From Chloroflexota bacterium (lineage in GTDB: Bacteria; Chloroflexota; Dehalococcoidia; Lucifugimonadales; JADFKI01): a DNA stretch of 18,652 nt. Below are positions 1 to 6,815 of this stretch, one piece after another. The notes under the pieces are model-generated. The model made no database searches. It had not been told where the DNA came from and saw nothing but the letters and a program-made list of their open reading frames with translations. The position numbers were made by a program, and so were the translations under genes. The DNA is taken from positions 1 through 18,652 of the forward strand of contig JAGGDZ010000142.1 in the NCBI GenBank assembly GCA_024648655.1, given 5' to 3'. Each line of letters begins with the position of its first letter. Position 1 is the first letter of the stretch.

Positions 1-23
1 CGGTATTATCAGCAGACTAGTCG

Positions 24-362
24 ATGGTTTTGTATCAGAACTTTGTACGAGTAATGGAGAAATATGCCGTCTTCGAGGGACGAGCCAGTCGCTCGGAGTT
101 CTGGTGGTATGTTCCGGCGGTTCTGGTTGTCGGGTTCTTCGTTGGGCTTCTTGCCATCCCCCTTCTAGGCTTAACTCCTTATGCACTTTACATCTTGGCT
201 TATGCGTTCGTCCTTGCCATATTCACGCCCACGCTGGCAGTTATCGTCCGGAGACTGCACGATACCGGACGAAGCGGATGGTGGGCGCTGGGCTTTGCCG
301 CCTCAGCCGTCTATGAGCTGGTAAACTTTCTGGCGCCGTCCGGATTCGACGCCCTGTTTTAG
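24..362 (+). CDS. DUF805 family membrane protein, truncated by an in-frame TAG
   Basis: Small integral membrane protein of the DUF805 family; its molecular function is not established. The N-terminal signature is clear: KYAVFEGRASRSEFWWY at about residues 13-29, followed by hydrophobic segments at about residues 30-50 and 53-75, then the second hallmark RRLHDTGRSGWW at about 76-87. The ATG at 24 fits the usual family start, and a TAG at 18-20 in the same frame rules out a longer protein. No convincing ribosome binding site is visible. The reading frame stops at TAG 360-362 after 112 residues, but the same frame continues with a normal DUF805 C-terminus (next entry). The gene is therefore probably a nonsense-mutated full-length copy, unless the stop is read through or is a sequencing error. 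Confidence 0.85.
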   Translation: MVLYQNFVRVMEKYAVFEGRASRSEFWWYVPAVLVVGFFVGLLAIPLLGLTPYALYILAYAFVLAIFTPTLAVIVRRLHDTGRSGWWALGFAASAVYELVNFLAPSGFDALF

Positions 363-464
363 TTCGTCTATTTCATACTCCTACTCTACAACATCGTGCT
401 TTTAGTTTTTATGGCGCTTCCAAGTAATGACGGTGAAAACAAGTACGGCGCAGACCCTAGATAA
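363..464 (+). pseudogene. C-terminal part of the DUF805 gene, downstream of the in-frame stop
   Basis: Directly after TAG 360-362, in the same frame and with no gap, 33 further codons run to TAA 462-464. They encode a hydrophobic segment (FVYFILLLYNIVLLVFMALP) and then the polar tail SNDGENKYGADPR. DUF805 proteins typically end with a last membrane helix followed by a short G-x-N-x-Y-G-x-D-P-like tail, so this is the missing C-terminus of the gene before it. No start codon with a ribosome binding site serves this part alone. It is read here as the lost end of a single ~145-residue gene. Confidence 0.75.
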
Positions 465-562
465 GCCTGTATAAGACGATTCCTTCCGACTGCTCCAACC
501 ATGTTACCCTTTGTGCAAGCAACACGAAGCAAGTAACATGAGAATAACGGGAGGCAAGCACA

Positions 563-1741
563 ATGCCAATCCAAGCCGTCATAGCACAGGCACAAGAATA
601 CCTGCGCGCGCAGAACATTAGCGGCTGGCTGCTCTATGACTATCGCAACATGAACCCGATATTCTGGGACACAGTGGGCAGCATCGCCAATGTAACGCGC
701 CCGTGCTGGCTGTGGATTGCCGCGGACGCGCCGCCGCGCCTGCTCGTCAGCTACGTAGATCAGGGGCGATTCACCCATCTGGGAATCAAGACCACGCTCT
801 TCGTCAGCCGTCAGGACATGACCACAAAGCTCGGCGACATGCTATCGGGCGCAGACCGCATCGCAATGGAATACTCCCCACAGGGCGCATTGCCGCGCGT
901 ATCGCGTATAGATGCCGGCACGCTGGAACTTGTGCGCTCGTTTGGTGTTGAGGTGGTGTCGTCCGCGGACCTCCTGCAGCACGCCACGCAGCGCTGGAAC
1001 GACGAGCAGCTCCAATCGCACCTAGCTGCCGCCCATGCGCTGTGGAACATCGTGCAGCAGGCGTTCCGGCGCATCGGCGACACGATAGACGACAACCCCA
1101 CCGAGTTCGACATTGCGGAGTTCATACGACAGCGCTTCATAGAGGATGGAATGATCGTCACGGATGGGCCGGTCGTTGCCGCCAACGCGCACGCCGCCGA
1201 CCCGCACTTCGAGCCGACCGAGGAGAACACAGCGGTGATACGGCGGGGCGACTGGGTGCTGATAGACTTGTGGACGCGACAGCCGCATGAGGACGCGATG
1301 TTCGCGGACATCACCTGGACGGCGTATGTGGGGGACAGTCCGACACCGCGACACCGGCAGGTGTTCGACGCCGTCATCGGCGGACGGGACACCGCCGTGG
1401 AAATGCTGGAACAGGCGCACCATGATGGCAGGACGCTAGAGGGCTGGCAGCTTGACGCAGTTGCGCGCGAATATATAACGAATGCGGGGTTCGGCGACTA
1501 CTTCAACCACCGGCTGGGGCATAGCCTGGGGCGCGAGGTACACAGCAACGCGGTCAACCTAGACGGCTGGGAGACGCACGACACGCGAAAGCTGATACCG
1601 GGCGTTGCGGTAACTGTGGAGCCGGGTATCTACCTGCCGGGAGAATTCGGCGTACGCTCCGAGATAGACCTGTTTGTGGGCGACAGTGGCCCTCGCGTGA
1701 CGACGCAGATGCAACGCGACGTGGTGCTAATCGACGCATAG
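563..1741 (+). CDS. M24 family metallopeptidase (Xaa-Pro aminopeptidase/prolidase-like)
   Basis: Cytosolic pita-bread-fold peptidase, expected to cleave N-terminal residues next to proline or related bonds using two metal ions. The 392-residue length is normal for the M24B group. Residues 1-~150 form a creatinase-like N-terminal domain and ~155-390 the catalytic domain. All five expected metal ligands can be placed: D235 (LIDLW), D249 (FADITWT), H320 (RLGHSLGREVH), E353 (VEPGIY) and E367 (RSEIDLF); H327 is the second conserved His. The two Asp ligands are 14 apart, slightly more than usual, because of a short RQPHEDA insertion. The ATG at 563 has GGGAGG at 549-554, eight bases upstream. The exact substrate cannot be told: creatinase and dipeptidase relatives share the fold. 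The gene converges on the aspartyl protease, whose stop codon starts two bases after this stop. Its last ~78 bp were duplicated downstream. Confidence 0.9.
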   Translation: MPIQAVIAQAQEYLRAQNISGWLLYDYRNMNPIFWDTVGSIANVTRPCWLWIAADAPPRLLVSYVDQGRFTHLGIKTTLFVSRQDMTTKLGDMLSGADRIAMEYSPQGALPRVSRIDAGTLELVRSFGVEVVSSADLLQHATQRWNDEQLQSHLAAAHALWNIVQQAFRRIGDTIDDNPTEFDIAEFIRQRFIEDGMIVTDGPVVAANAHAADPHFEPTEENTAVIRRGDWVLIDLWTRQPHEDAMFADITWTAYVGDSPTPRHRQVFDAVIGGRDTAVEMLEQAHHDGRTLEGWQLDAVAREYITNAGFGDYFNHRLGHSLGREVHSNAVNLDGWETHDTRKLIPGVAVTVEPGIYLPGEFGVRSEIDLFVGDSGPRVTTQMQRDVVLIDA

Positions 1742-1742
1742 C

Positions 1743-2099
1743 CTACTTCAGCAAGCCGCGCACTGGGATGAGCCTCTGGCTATATGGGTCAACGCCCAGC
1801 AGCAAACCTTCCAAGGCGTGCGCGCCTAATATGGGGGACGACCCTTCTTCCCCAAAGATAACCCAGGTAGGCGTTTCATCCCCATCTATCCTGACCATTA
1901 TCGGCGCCATATCAAGTTCTGTTCGAGTGCCGTTGGCGTACTCGAAAATCTGGCGCTTTGTGGGTTTGATACCAATCTCTTCAAGCACAGATGCGGCAAC
2001 CATTGTGGCAGTCGCTCCGGTATCGACCAGAGCTTCGATCGCCTCGAACCGCTGGCATTGCAGGTCCCCTATCTCAATCATCACGCTGAAGGTTCCCAC
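1743..2099 (-). CDS. Retropepsin-like (clan AA) aspartyl protease, copy 1
   Basis: Small single-domain protein of 118 residues. It carries the aspartyl protease active-site motif ALVDTGAT (about residues 23-30), a middle WVIFGEEG stretch, and the second hallmark ILGAHALEGLLLGVDP near the C-terminus. Retropepsin-like proteins of this length have one catalytic Asp per chain and work as homodimers; that is family knowledge. The start is GTG at 2097-2099 with GAGAGG six bases upstream (2106-2111). The same GTG and ribosome binding site are kept in the neighbouring paralog. There is no signal peptide or membrane segment, so a cytosolic role is likely. It aligns without gaps to copy 2 with 77 of 117 residues identical after the start (my hand count). 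Substrate unknown. Confidence 0.82.
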   Translation of the reverse strand: MGTFSVMIEIGDLQCQRFEAIEALVDTGATATMVAASVLEEIGIKPTKRQIFEYANGTRTELDMAPIMVRIDGDETPTWVIFGEEGSSPILGAHALEGLLLGVDPYSQRLIPVRGLLK

Positions 2100-2105
2100 G
2101 CTTTG

Positions 2106-2111
2106 CCTCTC
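2106..2111 (-). promoter_or_regulatory. Ribosome binding site for aspartyl protease copy 1
   Basis: GAGAGG read on the minus strand, six bases before GTG 2099. It lies in a stretch that is identical upstream of copy 2 (2585-2590), which supports GTG as the start in both genes. Confidence 0.55.
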
Positions 2112-2130
2112 AGTAATGGAGTCTTTCTGC

Positions 2131-2215
2131 CTGATATAGACTTGTTCATGGACGATAATGGGGCCCCCAGATAACGACGCAAGCCCAGCGCGATGTAGCG
2201 CTTATCGACTGCTGA
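2131..2215 (+). pseudogene. Duplicated, frameshifted relic of the M24 peptidase 3' end
   Basis: On the plus strand this reads DIDLFMDDNGAPR from 2133, then, after a frame change in the GGGGCCCCC run (2160-2168), ITTQAQRDVALIDC from 2171 to TGA 2213-2215. The real M24 peptidase ends EIDLFVGDSGPRVTTQMQ followed by RDVVLIDA, so the two align along the whole stretch. Relative to the gene at 1664-1741 the relic has two extra bases in the G/C run. It is followed, as in the parent, by the 3' end of an aspartyl protease gene on the other strand. It is the left part of a tandem duplication unit, too short to be functional. Confidence 0.8.
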
Positions 2216-2221
2216 AGCGCT

Positions 2222-2578
2222 TCACTTCAGCAAGCCGCGCACTGGGATGAGCCTCTGGCTATATGGATCAACACCCAGCAACGCGCCTTCTAACGTGTAC
2301 GCGCCAAGTAGAGGTGTTACTCCCTCTTCACCAAAGATAACCCAGCTTGTAGTTTCGACCCCTTCCACCCTTACCTTCGCCTCAGCCATATCCAGATCAA
2401 CCTGTTCGCCGCCCGCGTACTCAAAAGCCCCTCGCCTTGTAGGAGCAACGCCTAACCGCCGCAGAGTTGACGCAGGAAGCACAGTGGTCGTTGCACCAGT
2501 ATCAACTAACGCTTCCACCTCTTCAAAACGTCGCCCGTCAATGTCGCCAACCTCAATCGTCACGCTGAAGGTTCCCAC
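2222..2578 (-). CDS. Retropepsin-like (clan AA) aspartyl protease, copy 2
   Basis: Paralog of the protease at 1743-2099, with exactly the same length from the conserved GTG start (118 residues). The catalytic motif ALVDTGAT is intact, followed by WVIFGEEG and LLGAYTLEGALLGVDP. The C-terminal block GVDPYSQRLIPVRGLLK is identical in both copies. The reading frame is open to an upstream TTG at 2605 (nine more residues). I prefer GTG 2576-2578 because GAGAGG at 2585-2590 sits six bases before it, exactly as in copy 1, and homology to the other copy is strongest from there. Divergence is concentrated in residues ~30-75, between the two catalytic blocks. The two proteins could form homodimers or a heterodimer; that is inference. 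Confidence 0.8.
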   Translation of the reverse strand: MGTFSVTIEVGDIDGRRFEEVEALVDTGATTTVLPASTLRRLGVAPTRRGAFEYAGGEQVDLDMAEAKVRVEGVETTSWVIFGEEGVTPLLGAYTLEGALLGVDPYSQRLIPVRGLLK

Positions 2579-2688
2579 GCTTTGCCTCTCAGTAATGGAG
2601 TCCAACTGTCTGTACCTAAAGAATACACCATAGGCTCAAGTACGAATAATCCGCTTTATCCTGCATATTGGACGCCCCACGATTTACG

Positions 2689-3981
2689 TCACCCACGATG
2701 CACTCTCGGCAGCCGGGTCAGTCCCAGCAGCGCGGACGCCCCTATCACCGCAGCGCCGCCATAGACGAATGCGTCCGAGTTGCTGCCGAAGTCAACTATG
2801 ACGCCGGCGATGAACGGCGAGAACGCCCCAAGCAGAGACGCGCCGTATATGAGCGACACCACCGTGGACTGCGCCTCTCCCTGCGCCACATCCATCGCCG
2901 CTGCGATGTATATGGCGTGCAGCGCGTACAGGAAAGCGCCCATCGCCAGGGCGATTATGCCGAACTGGATGCCCGGCACTGTGATTTCAATCAGAACTAT
3001 GTCGAACACGAGCGGGGCGTCGGTGGGCGAGAACTTCAGCGCAATCATCAGCAAGCCCAGCGCCGCGGTGCAGGGCACGAGCACCGCCTTATGTCCGAGC
3101 TTGTCCGCGAGATAGCCCATCGCAGGCTGCGCGAGTATTCCCACGAACTGGATGCTGGACAAGAACAGCCCAATGACCACAAAGGATATATCCTGGTCTT
3201 CCCGCAGGTACACCGGCAGGAACGCCATCATCGCGCCCTGCCCCATGCTGCGCAGCGCCGTAGTCAGTACCAGCATCTGCATGCCCCTGCGCCGCAGAAG
3301 CGAGAACAGCTTGGAGAAGTAGTCGCGCAGCGATTCGGTCTCCACGCTCGCCGTCGGTATGCCCCGCATCATGAGGTAGATCAACAGCCCGAAGACAAGC
3401 GCGGGACCCGTGCTGATTTGCAGCGCCTCGCTCCACGTGAAGGCGACGAGATACGTGCCGTTTATGAGCGCGCCCGTGAGTATGGGACCGACGAATTCGC
3501 CGACGCTGCCACCCGTGCCATGCCACGATATGGCGAAGCTGCGCTTGTCCGGGAACTTGCGGGACAGCGAGGCTATCGCCGGCGAGTGGTACAGGGAAGG
3601 CCCTATGCCCACCAGCAGCATGGCGGCTAGCATCAACAAGTAGTTCGGCGCGACGCCGAGCAGAAAGTACGATATGCCCATCATGCTGAGCGAAATCAGC
3701 AGCATGACGCCTGAACGATTGGCGAACCTGTCGCCCAAATAGCCCGCGACCATCGTGGTCGCGCCACTGGTAACCTGCCCGGATGTGGACAGCAGCCCAT
3801 ACTGCGTGGCTGTCAGTCCTGTGTCGTCCTTGATTGCAGTGAGAAGGACGGAGCGCAACCCGGAGTTATAGATGTGCTTGATGGCATGACCAAGCACGAC
3901 CGTAATCGCTAACCTGTTTCTGCCTCTCTTGATTTCTTCAGATAAGATTCCAGTACTCGTCTGTGCGCCGGCTTGCGTCAA
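2689..3981 (-). CDS. Major facilitator superfamily (MFS) transporter
   Basis: 430-residue polytopic inner-membrane protein whose hydrophobic pattern fits about twelve helices in two six-helix halves, around a more polar centre near residues 205-225. The MFS motif between helices 2 and 3 is visible as GYLGDRFANRSGVM (about residues 80-93), and a related GYLADKLGHKAV stretch occurs in the second half. The N-terminus is short and polar, consistent with a cytoplasmic start. The start codon is TTG at 3979-3981, with GGGAG seven bases upstream on the minus strand. Substrate is not evident; efflux or uptake of a small organic compound would fit. A 79-bp gap separates it from the HAD gene upstream, so it may be cotranscribed at the end of the obgE-pyrE cluster. 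Confidence 0.88.
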   Translation of the reverse strand: MTQAGAQTSTGILSEEIKRGRNRLAITVVLGHAIKHIYNSGLRSVLLTAIKDDTGLTATQYGLLSTSGQVTSGATTMVAGYLGDRFANRSGVMLLISLSMMGISYFLLGVAPNYLLMLAAMLLVGIGPSLYHSPAIASLSRKFPDKRSFAISWHGTGGSVGEFVGPILTGALINGTYLVAFTWSEALQISTGPALVFGLLIYLMMRGIPTASVETESLRDYFSKLFSLLRRRGMQMLVLTTALRSMGQGAMMAFLPVYLREDQDISFVVIGLFLSSIQFVGILAQPAMGYLADKLGHKAVLVPCTAALGLLMIALKFSPTDAPLVFDIVLIEITVPGIQFGIIALAMGAFLYALHAIYIAAAMDVAQGEAQSTVVSLIYGASLLGAFSPFIAGVIVDFGSNSDAFVYGGAAVIGASALLGLTRLPRVHRG

Positions 3982-4060
3982 TGTAATTCTCCCAATACAT
4001 CAAAGTCGCAGCCAATCATAGCACACACGCCCCAGCCGAATTGCCTCCAATAGGCCCGCT

Positions 4061-4753
4061 CTAACGCTCATCGGCGCCCATGTCAAACAACGCCGAGACC
4101 TCGCCCAGATGCGCAACAGTGGCATCCGGCGTCTCCGCGCCATCGCGTGGCTGCTGCAATCGCGCCGGTCCCTGAAGGATACGCACGGTCTGAAAGCCAA
4201 GCGTCTTCGCCGGGCGGATGTCGTTGTCCAGCCTGTCGCCAATCATCACGGCTTCTGCCGGCGCGCATCTCGCCCGCTTAAGTGCGAGGCGGAACATCGC
4301 GGAGTCCGGCTTGGCGATGCCATCATCGCCCGACGACACGCACACATCGAAGTAGCGCGACATGCCGTATCTTCCCAGGCGTTTCGATGTGCCGGGAGGC
4401 TGATTGGCGATGACTCCAAGCCTATATTGCCCTGCAAGCCGCTCCAGCAAGGGCTGAGTCTGCGGGTAAGGCGATTCCAGCTCCTTCGGGTACCTGCCTG
4501 ATTCGCGCACGAACGCAATCACATCCTCATCATCGGTGAAAGCAAGCAGCAGGCTTCTGAACGGGTTCGGATCGAAGCGCTCGGACGCAGCCTCAAGCGC
4601 GGAGCGTAGTTCTTCAGCGGAGGCTTCGATTCCACGCTGCCGCAGCGAATCGGATACCTGTCCCAGGCGTCCCATCTGTGCTGCATCTTCGTTGATGAGC
4701 GTGTATCCAAGATCGAAGAACAGCCAGCTAACCCCTTCCAACTGCAAGCCCAT
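4061..4753 (-). CDS. HAD-superfamily hydrolase-like protein (subfamily IA type)
   Basis: 230-residue cytosolic protein with HAD motifs: motif I FFDLGYTLI (nucleophile D14), an alpha-helical cap region at ~25-95, motif III lysine in GIAKPDS, and motif IV VMIGDRLDNDI. Many such proteins dephosphorylate small phosphorylated metabolites. Motif I is DLGYT rather than D-x-D-x-T, so the usual general acid/base Asp is Gly here. The motif II area (VIANQ) lacks the usual Ser/Thr. The protein may therefore be weakly active, use another base, or bind rather than cleave. The frame stays open upstream to 4822, inside pyrE, but ATG 4751-4753 is preferred: AAAGGAG at 4763-4769 lies nine bases upstream and the start is four bases past the pyrE stop, indicating translational coupling. 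Confidence 0.8.
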   Translation of the reverse strand: MGLQLEGVSWLFFDLGYTLINEDAAQMGRLGQVSDSLRQRGIEASAEELRSALEAASERFDPNPFRSLLLAFTDDEDVIAFVRESGRYPKELESPYPQTQPLLERLAGQYRLGVIANQPPGTSKRLGRYGMSRYFDVCVSSGDDGIAKPDSAMFRLALKRARCAPAEAVMIGDRLDNDIRPAKTLGFQTVRILQGPARLQQPRDGAETPDATVAHLGEVSALFDMGADER

Positions 4754-4757
4754 CCCG

Positions 4758-5330
4758 TCAGACTCCTTTCGCGGGTCGGACATTCCCCTCCGCATCCGCC
4801 TCAAGCAGCGCGTAGAAGTCATAGCCGCGCCGTCGCAGCTCGTCGCTGCCGCCCTGATGCCTGTCTATGATGGTCAGCACTTTGACCACTTCGCAGCCGG
4901 CGTCTTCCACCGCATCGATTGCGTGGAACAAGCCACTGCCCGTGCTGCATGCGTCATCAACGACTGCTACCCGCGACCCAGGCACGAGAGGTCCCTCGAT
5001 GGCGCGCTTGCCGCCATGTCCTTTAGTCTCCTTGCGTACTATAAGACCGGGCATGGGAGCTCCATCATCCTGATAGCTCATCACCGACATAGCTGCGACT
5101 ATCGGGTCCGCGCCCAGCGTGGGGCCCGCGATGGCAGTCGCGCCGCTACTACGCGCTACCGGCAGGAAGGCGCGGGCGACATGATGCGCTCCCTTGGGGT
5201 CGAGCGTAACTATGCGCCCATCAAAGTAATATGAGCTGGTGCCGCCCGCGGAAAGCTGGAACTCTCCAAACATCAGCGCGCCCTTCTCTTTTGCAAGCTC
5301 AAGTATGATTTCAGCGTCGGCTTTGCTCAT
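4758..5330 (-). CDS. pyrE: Orotate phosphoribosyltransferase
   Basis: Converts orotate and PRPP to orotidine 5'-phosphate and pyrophosphate in de novo UMP synthesis; cytosolic, normally a dimer. The 190-residue protein has the PRPP-binding loop VAVVDDACSTGSG at ~121-133, the flexible catalytic loop region RKETKGHGGK at ~99-108, and the N-terminal GEFQLSAGGTSSYYFDGR, typical of the orotate site. The frame is open upstream to 5525, but residues before ATG 5328-5330 look like shifted coding sequence of a separate small ORF. GAGGTGG at 5333-5339 lies five bases before this ATG, so I take 5330 as the start. No other pyrimidine genes lie nearby. It is coupled to the downstream HAD gene, whose product could act on a nucleotide; that is a guess. 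Confidence 0.93.
   Translation of the reverse strand: MSKADAEIILELAKEKGALMFGEFQLSAGGTSSYYFDGRIVTLDPKGAHHVARAFLPVARSSGATAIAGPTLGADPIVAAMSVMSYQDDGAPMPGLIVRKETKGHGGKRAIEGPLVPGSRVAVVDDACSTGSGLFHAIDAVEDAGCEVVKVLTIIDRHQGGSDELRRRGYDFYALLEADAEGNVRPAKGV
4763..4769 (-). promoter_or_regulatory. Ribosome binding site setting the HAD gene start
   Basis: AAAGGAG on the minus strand, nine bases before ATG 4753, lying within the last codons of pyrE. It argues against the longer open frame to 4822. Confidence 0.65.
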
Positions 5331-5373
5331 GACCACCTCGAAATTCGCCAATGCAAAATGGCTGTATTTGAGT

Positions 5374-5525
5374 TTACATGCCGCGGCTGAGATATTCCAA
5401 TTCGTCCAGCACCTCGCTGAACACGGGAAACCGGTAATGCTCCAGAATCTCGTAAACGGCTTCCTACCTCGTCGGCGGCAACGAACTACACAGTCCAAAT
5501 AAAGAACGTCCTCATCTTCAGACAT
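5374..5525 (-). pseudogene. Small frameshifted ORF of unknown function upstream of pyrE
   Basis: From ATG 5523-5525 on the minus strand the first frame reads MSEDEDVLYLDCVVRCRRRG. After that it becomes Cys/Trp-rich and unconvincing, running on into pyrE. A single-base shift at about 5463-5465 gives EAVYEILEHYRFPVFSEVLD, then ELEYLSRGM and a TAA at 5374-5376. That looks like genuine soluble, helical protein and ends cleanly 43 bp before pyrE. The span is 152 nt, one short of 51 codons, as expected for one missing base. I do not recognise the protein. It may be a decayed gene, a sequencing error, or a programmed frameshift. No strong ribosome binding site is visible. Confidence 0.5.
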
Positions 5526-5555
5526 TTTGAAGTTGAGAGCGTCTCTATGATCGAT

Positions 5556-6104
5556 TTAGAATATCCTGTCTATCTCTAGTGTAAACCCCGGTAGCAATGG
5601 CGACACCAGCGTCTGTCCCTCGCCGTAAATTCCTGCAACCCTGTATTCACCGTTTTCCAGCGTCAGAACAAGTACATTCTTCGCGTCCGTGTCCGCTTGC
5701 CAGTATTCGGGCACTTCATGAAGCGCGTACAGCGTGCGCTTCAGCGTCCTGTCTCTCTGCGCCGTAGATGGAGACAAGACCTCTACCACCAGGTCAGGGG
5801 CACCGCGTATGTTTTCTTCGGTGATGATGTATGACCGCTTCTTACTGACGAACAACAGGTCTGGCTGCACCACATCGGTGTCAGACAGAACCACGTCACA
5901 GGGCGCATAGAACACCTCACCTAGGTTGTTCTCGCTAACAAATGCATGGAGTTGGAATTCAATCTCTCTTGAGTTTCTCTGATGTGCGATACGCGGGGCC
6001 GGAACCATAATCAAATCACCATCTAGCAGTTCATAACGCTTGTCATCAGACGTGTGCTTGTAATCTTCATAAGTGAATTTTACGACTCGTCTCTCGGTTG
6101 CCAT
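5556..6104 (-). CDS. Uma2 family nuclease-like protein (PD-(D/E)XK fold), copy 1
   Basis: 182-residue protein of the Uma2 family (formerly DUF820), predicted to be restriction-endonuclease-fold nucleases; biological targets are largely unknown. Recognisable elements in order: YELLDGDLIMVPAP (24-37), D82 in VVQPDLLFVS, E108 in APDLVVEVLSPST, K122 in LKRTLYA, and VPEYWQAD (131-138). The expected D-E-K catalytic set is therefore complete. ATG 6102-6104 follows a purine-rich AAGGGGGTG about ten bases upstream. The frame is open to 6431 but would overlap nadD on the same strand, so the longer version is rejected. It aligns without gaps to the Uma2 protein at 12932-13486 with about 109 of 182 residues identical by hand count. 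It lies 106 bp after nadD and may be cotranscribed. Confidence 0.86.
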   Translation of the reverse strand: MATERRVVKFTYEDYKHTSDDKRYELLDGDLIMVPAPRIAHQRNSREIEFQLHAFVSENNLGEVFYAPCDVVLSDTDVVQPDLLFVSKKRSYIITEENIRGAPDLVVEVLSPSTAQRDRTLKRTLYALHEVPEYWQADTDAKNVLVLTLENGEYRVAGIYGEGQTLVSPLLPGFTLEIDRIF

Positions 6105-6210
6105 TTTTATGAACACCCCCTTCCAAGACATACCCAGCGCTGCGCCGGGACATACCAAATTGTACACCAAAGGGCTAAGAGCGGCGGGACGGGAAAAGCA
6201 CGCTGAAGGT

Positions 6211-6813
6211 TTAAGCGGTAGGGAGATAAAGGAGGTTGTCGTGGATATACTGCTCCACGGTGGCAGGAACTCGGTAGCGGATCGAACGGCCCTCTGAGGC
6301 ACGCTGCCGTATGTCCGTGCCGCTGATGTCGATTTGCGCGCTGTCGAGCAGGCGCATACGGCTCGACGCTCCAGGGATCGCAGCGTTGAGCACGCTGGGA
6401 TCGAGCGATGCGCCGGGGCGCGCCATGCCAACCACGCTCGCCAACTCGAACAGCTTGCGCGGTCGATGCCAGCGGTCTATCTCCCGAAGGGCGTCAACGC
6501 CAAGTATGACGATGAACTCCGCATCCGGGTGCTGTCCTCGCAGTTCCGCAAGCGTGTCCACAGTGTAACTTGGCCCGGTGCGTCTGATCTCGATGTCGGT
6601 TGCATCGAAGTACGGGTTGCCTTCGACGGCAAGACGCACCATTGCAAGGCGGTGGTGTGCATCCGTAATCTGTCTGTACGACTTGAACCATGGCTGCCCG
6701 GCAGGAATGAATAGAACCATGTCCAGTTCCAGGGCGGCGCGTGCATCCTCAGCGACAATGAGATGACCCAAGTGGATGGGGTCGAATGTGCCGCCGAACA
6801 CGCCGATTCGCAC
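6211..6813 (-). CDS. nadD: Nicotinate-nucleotide adenylyltransferase
   Basis: Transfers AMP from ATP to nicotinate mononucleotide, giving deamido-NAD in NAD biosynthesis. The nucleotidyltransferase signature GVFGGTFDPIHLGHL is at the very N-terminus, VILGVDAL in the middle, and the second signature ISGTDIRQRASEGRS followed by IRYRVPATVEQYI near the end. About 200 residues is the usual length. Three in-frame GTG codons are candidates. I choose GTG 6811-6813, which gives (M)RIGVFGG as in the family. It lies two bases after the obgE stop and has GGGAG at 6819-6823 five bases upstream. The longer GTG 6831 version would overlap obgE by 16 bases. The tight obgE-nadD arrangement indicates one transcript. 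Confidence 0.92.
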   Translation of the reverse strand: MRIGVFGGTFDPIHLGHLIVAEDARAALELDMVLFIPAGQPWFKSYRQITDAHHRLAMVRLAVEGNPYFDATDIEIRRTGPSYTVDTLAELRGQHPDAEFIVILGVDALREIDRWHRPRKLFELASVVGMARPGASLDPSVLNAAIPGASSRMRLLDSAQIDISGTDIRQRASEGRSIRYRVPATVEQYIHDNLLYLPTA

Positions 6814-6815
6814 GA

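Larger units (their letters stand above)
1664..2606. repeat. Tandem direct duplication (M24 tail + aspartyl protease), two copies
   Basis: Copy A is about 1664-2125 and copy B about 2133-2606, with an offset of 479 bases at the best-conserved point (A1745 matches A2224). Just after the peptidase tail, roughly 45 bp starting ACTTCAGCAAGCCGCGCACT are identical up to TATATGG. At the other end, GACTCCATTACTGAGAGGCA plus the following bases are identical upstream of both protease starts. The middle has diverged to about two thirds identity at the protein level, so the duplication is old. The simplest history is one tandem duplication of a segment spanning the peptidase 3' end and the whole protease gene. 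Confidence 0.8.

Noticed and set aside
386..778. 130-codon minus-strand frame before the M24 gene
   Set aside because: Overlaps the DUF805 tail and the M24 start; no recognisable domain or ribosome binding site.
2668..3630. 320-codon open frame on the plus strand opposite the MFS gene
   Set aside because: Its Arg/His/Gln-rich translation is a shadow of the MFS gene, which has clear membrane helices and MFS motifs.
4754..4822. Upstream start for the HAD protein inside pyrE
   Set aside because: AAAGGAG nine bases before ATG 4753 and the four-base gap after the pyrE stop fit much better.
6105..6431. Longer N-terminus for the first Uma2 protein
   Set aside because: It would overlap nadD on the same strand and lacks family similarity; the ATG at 6104 begins the normal Uma2 N-terminus.
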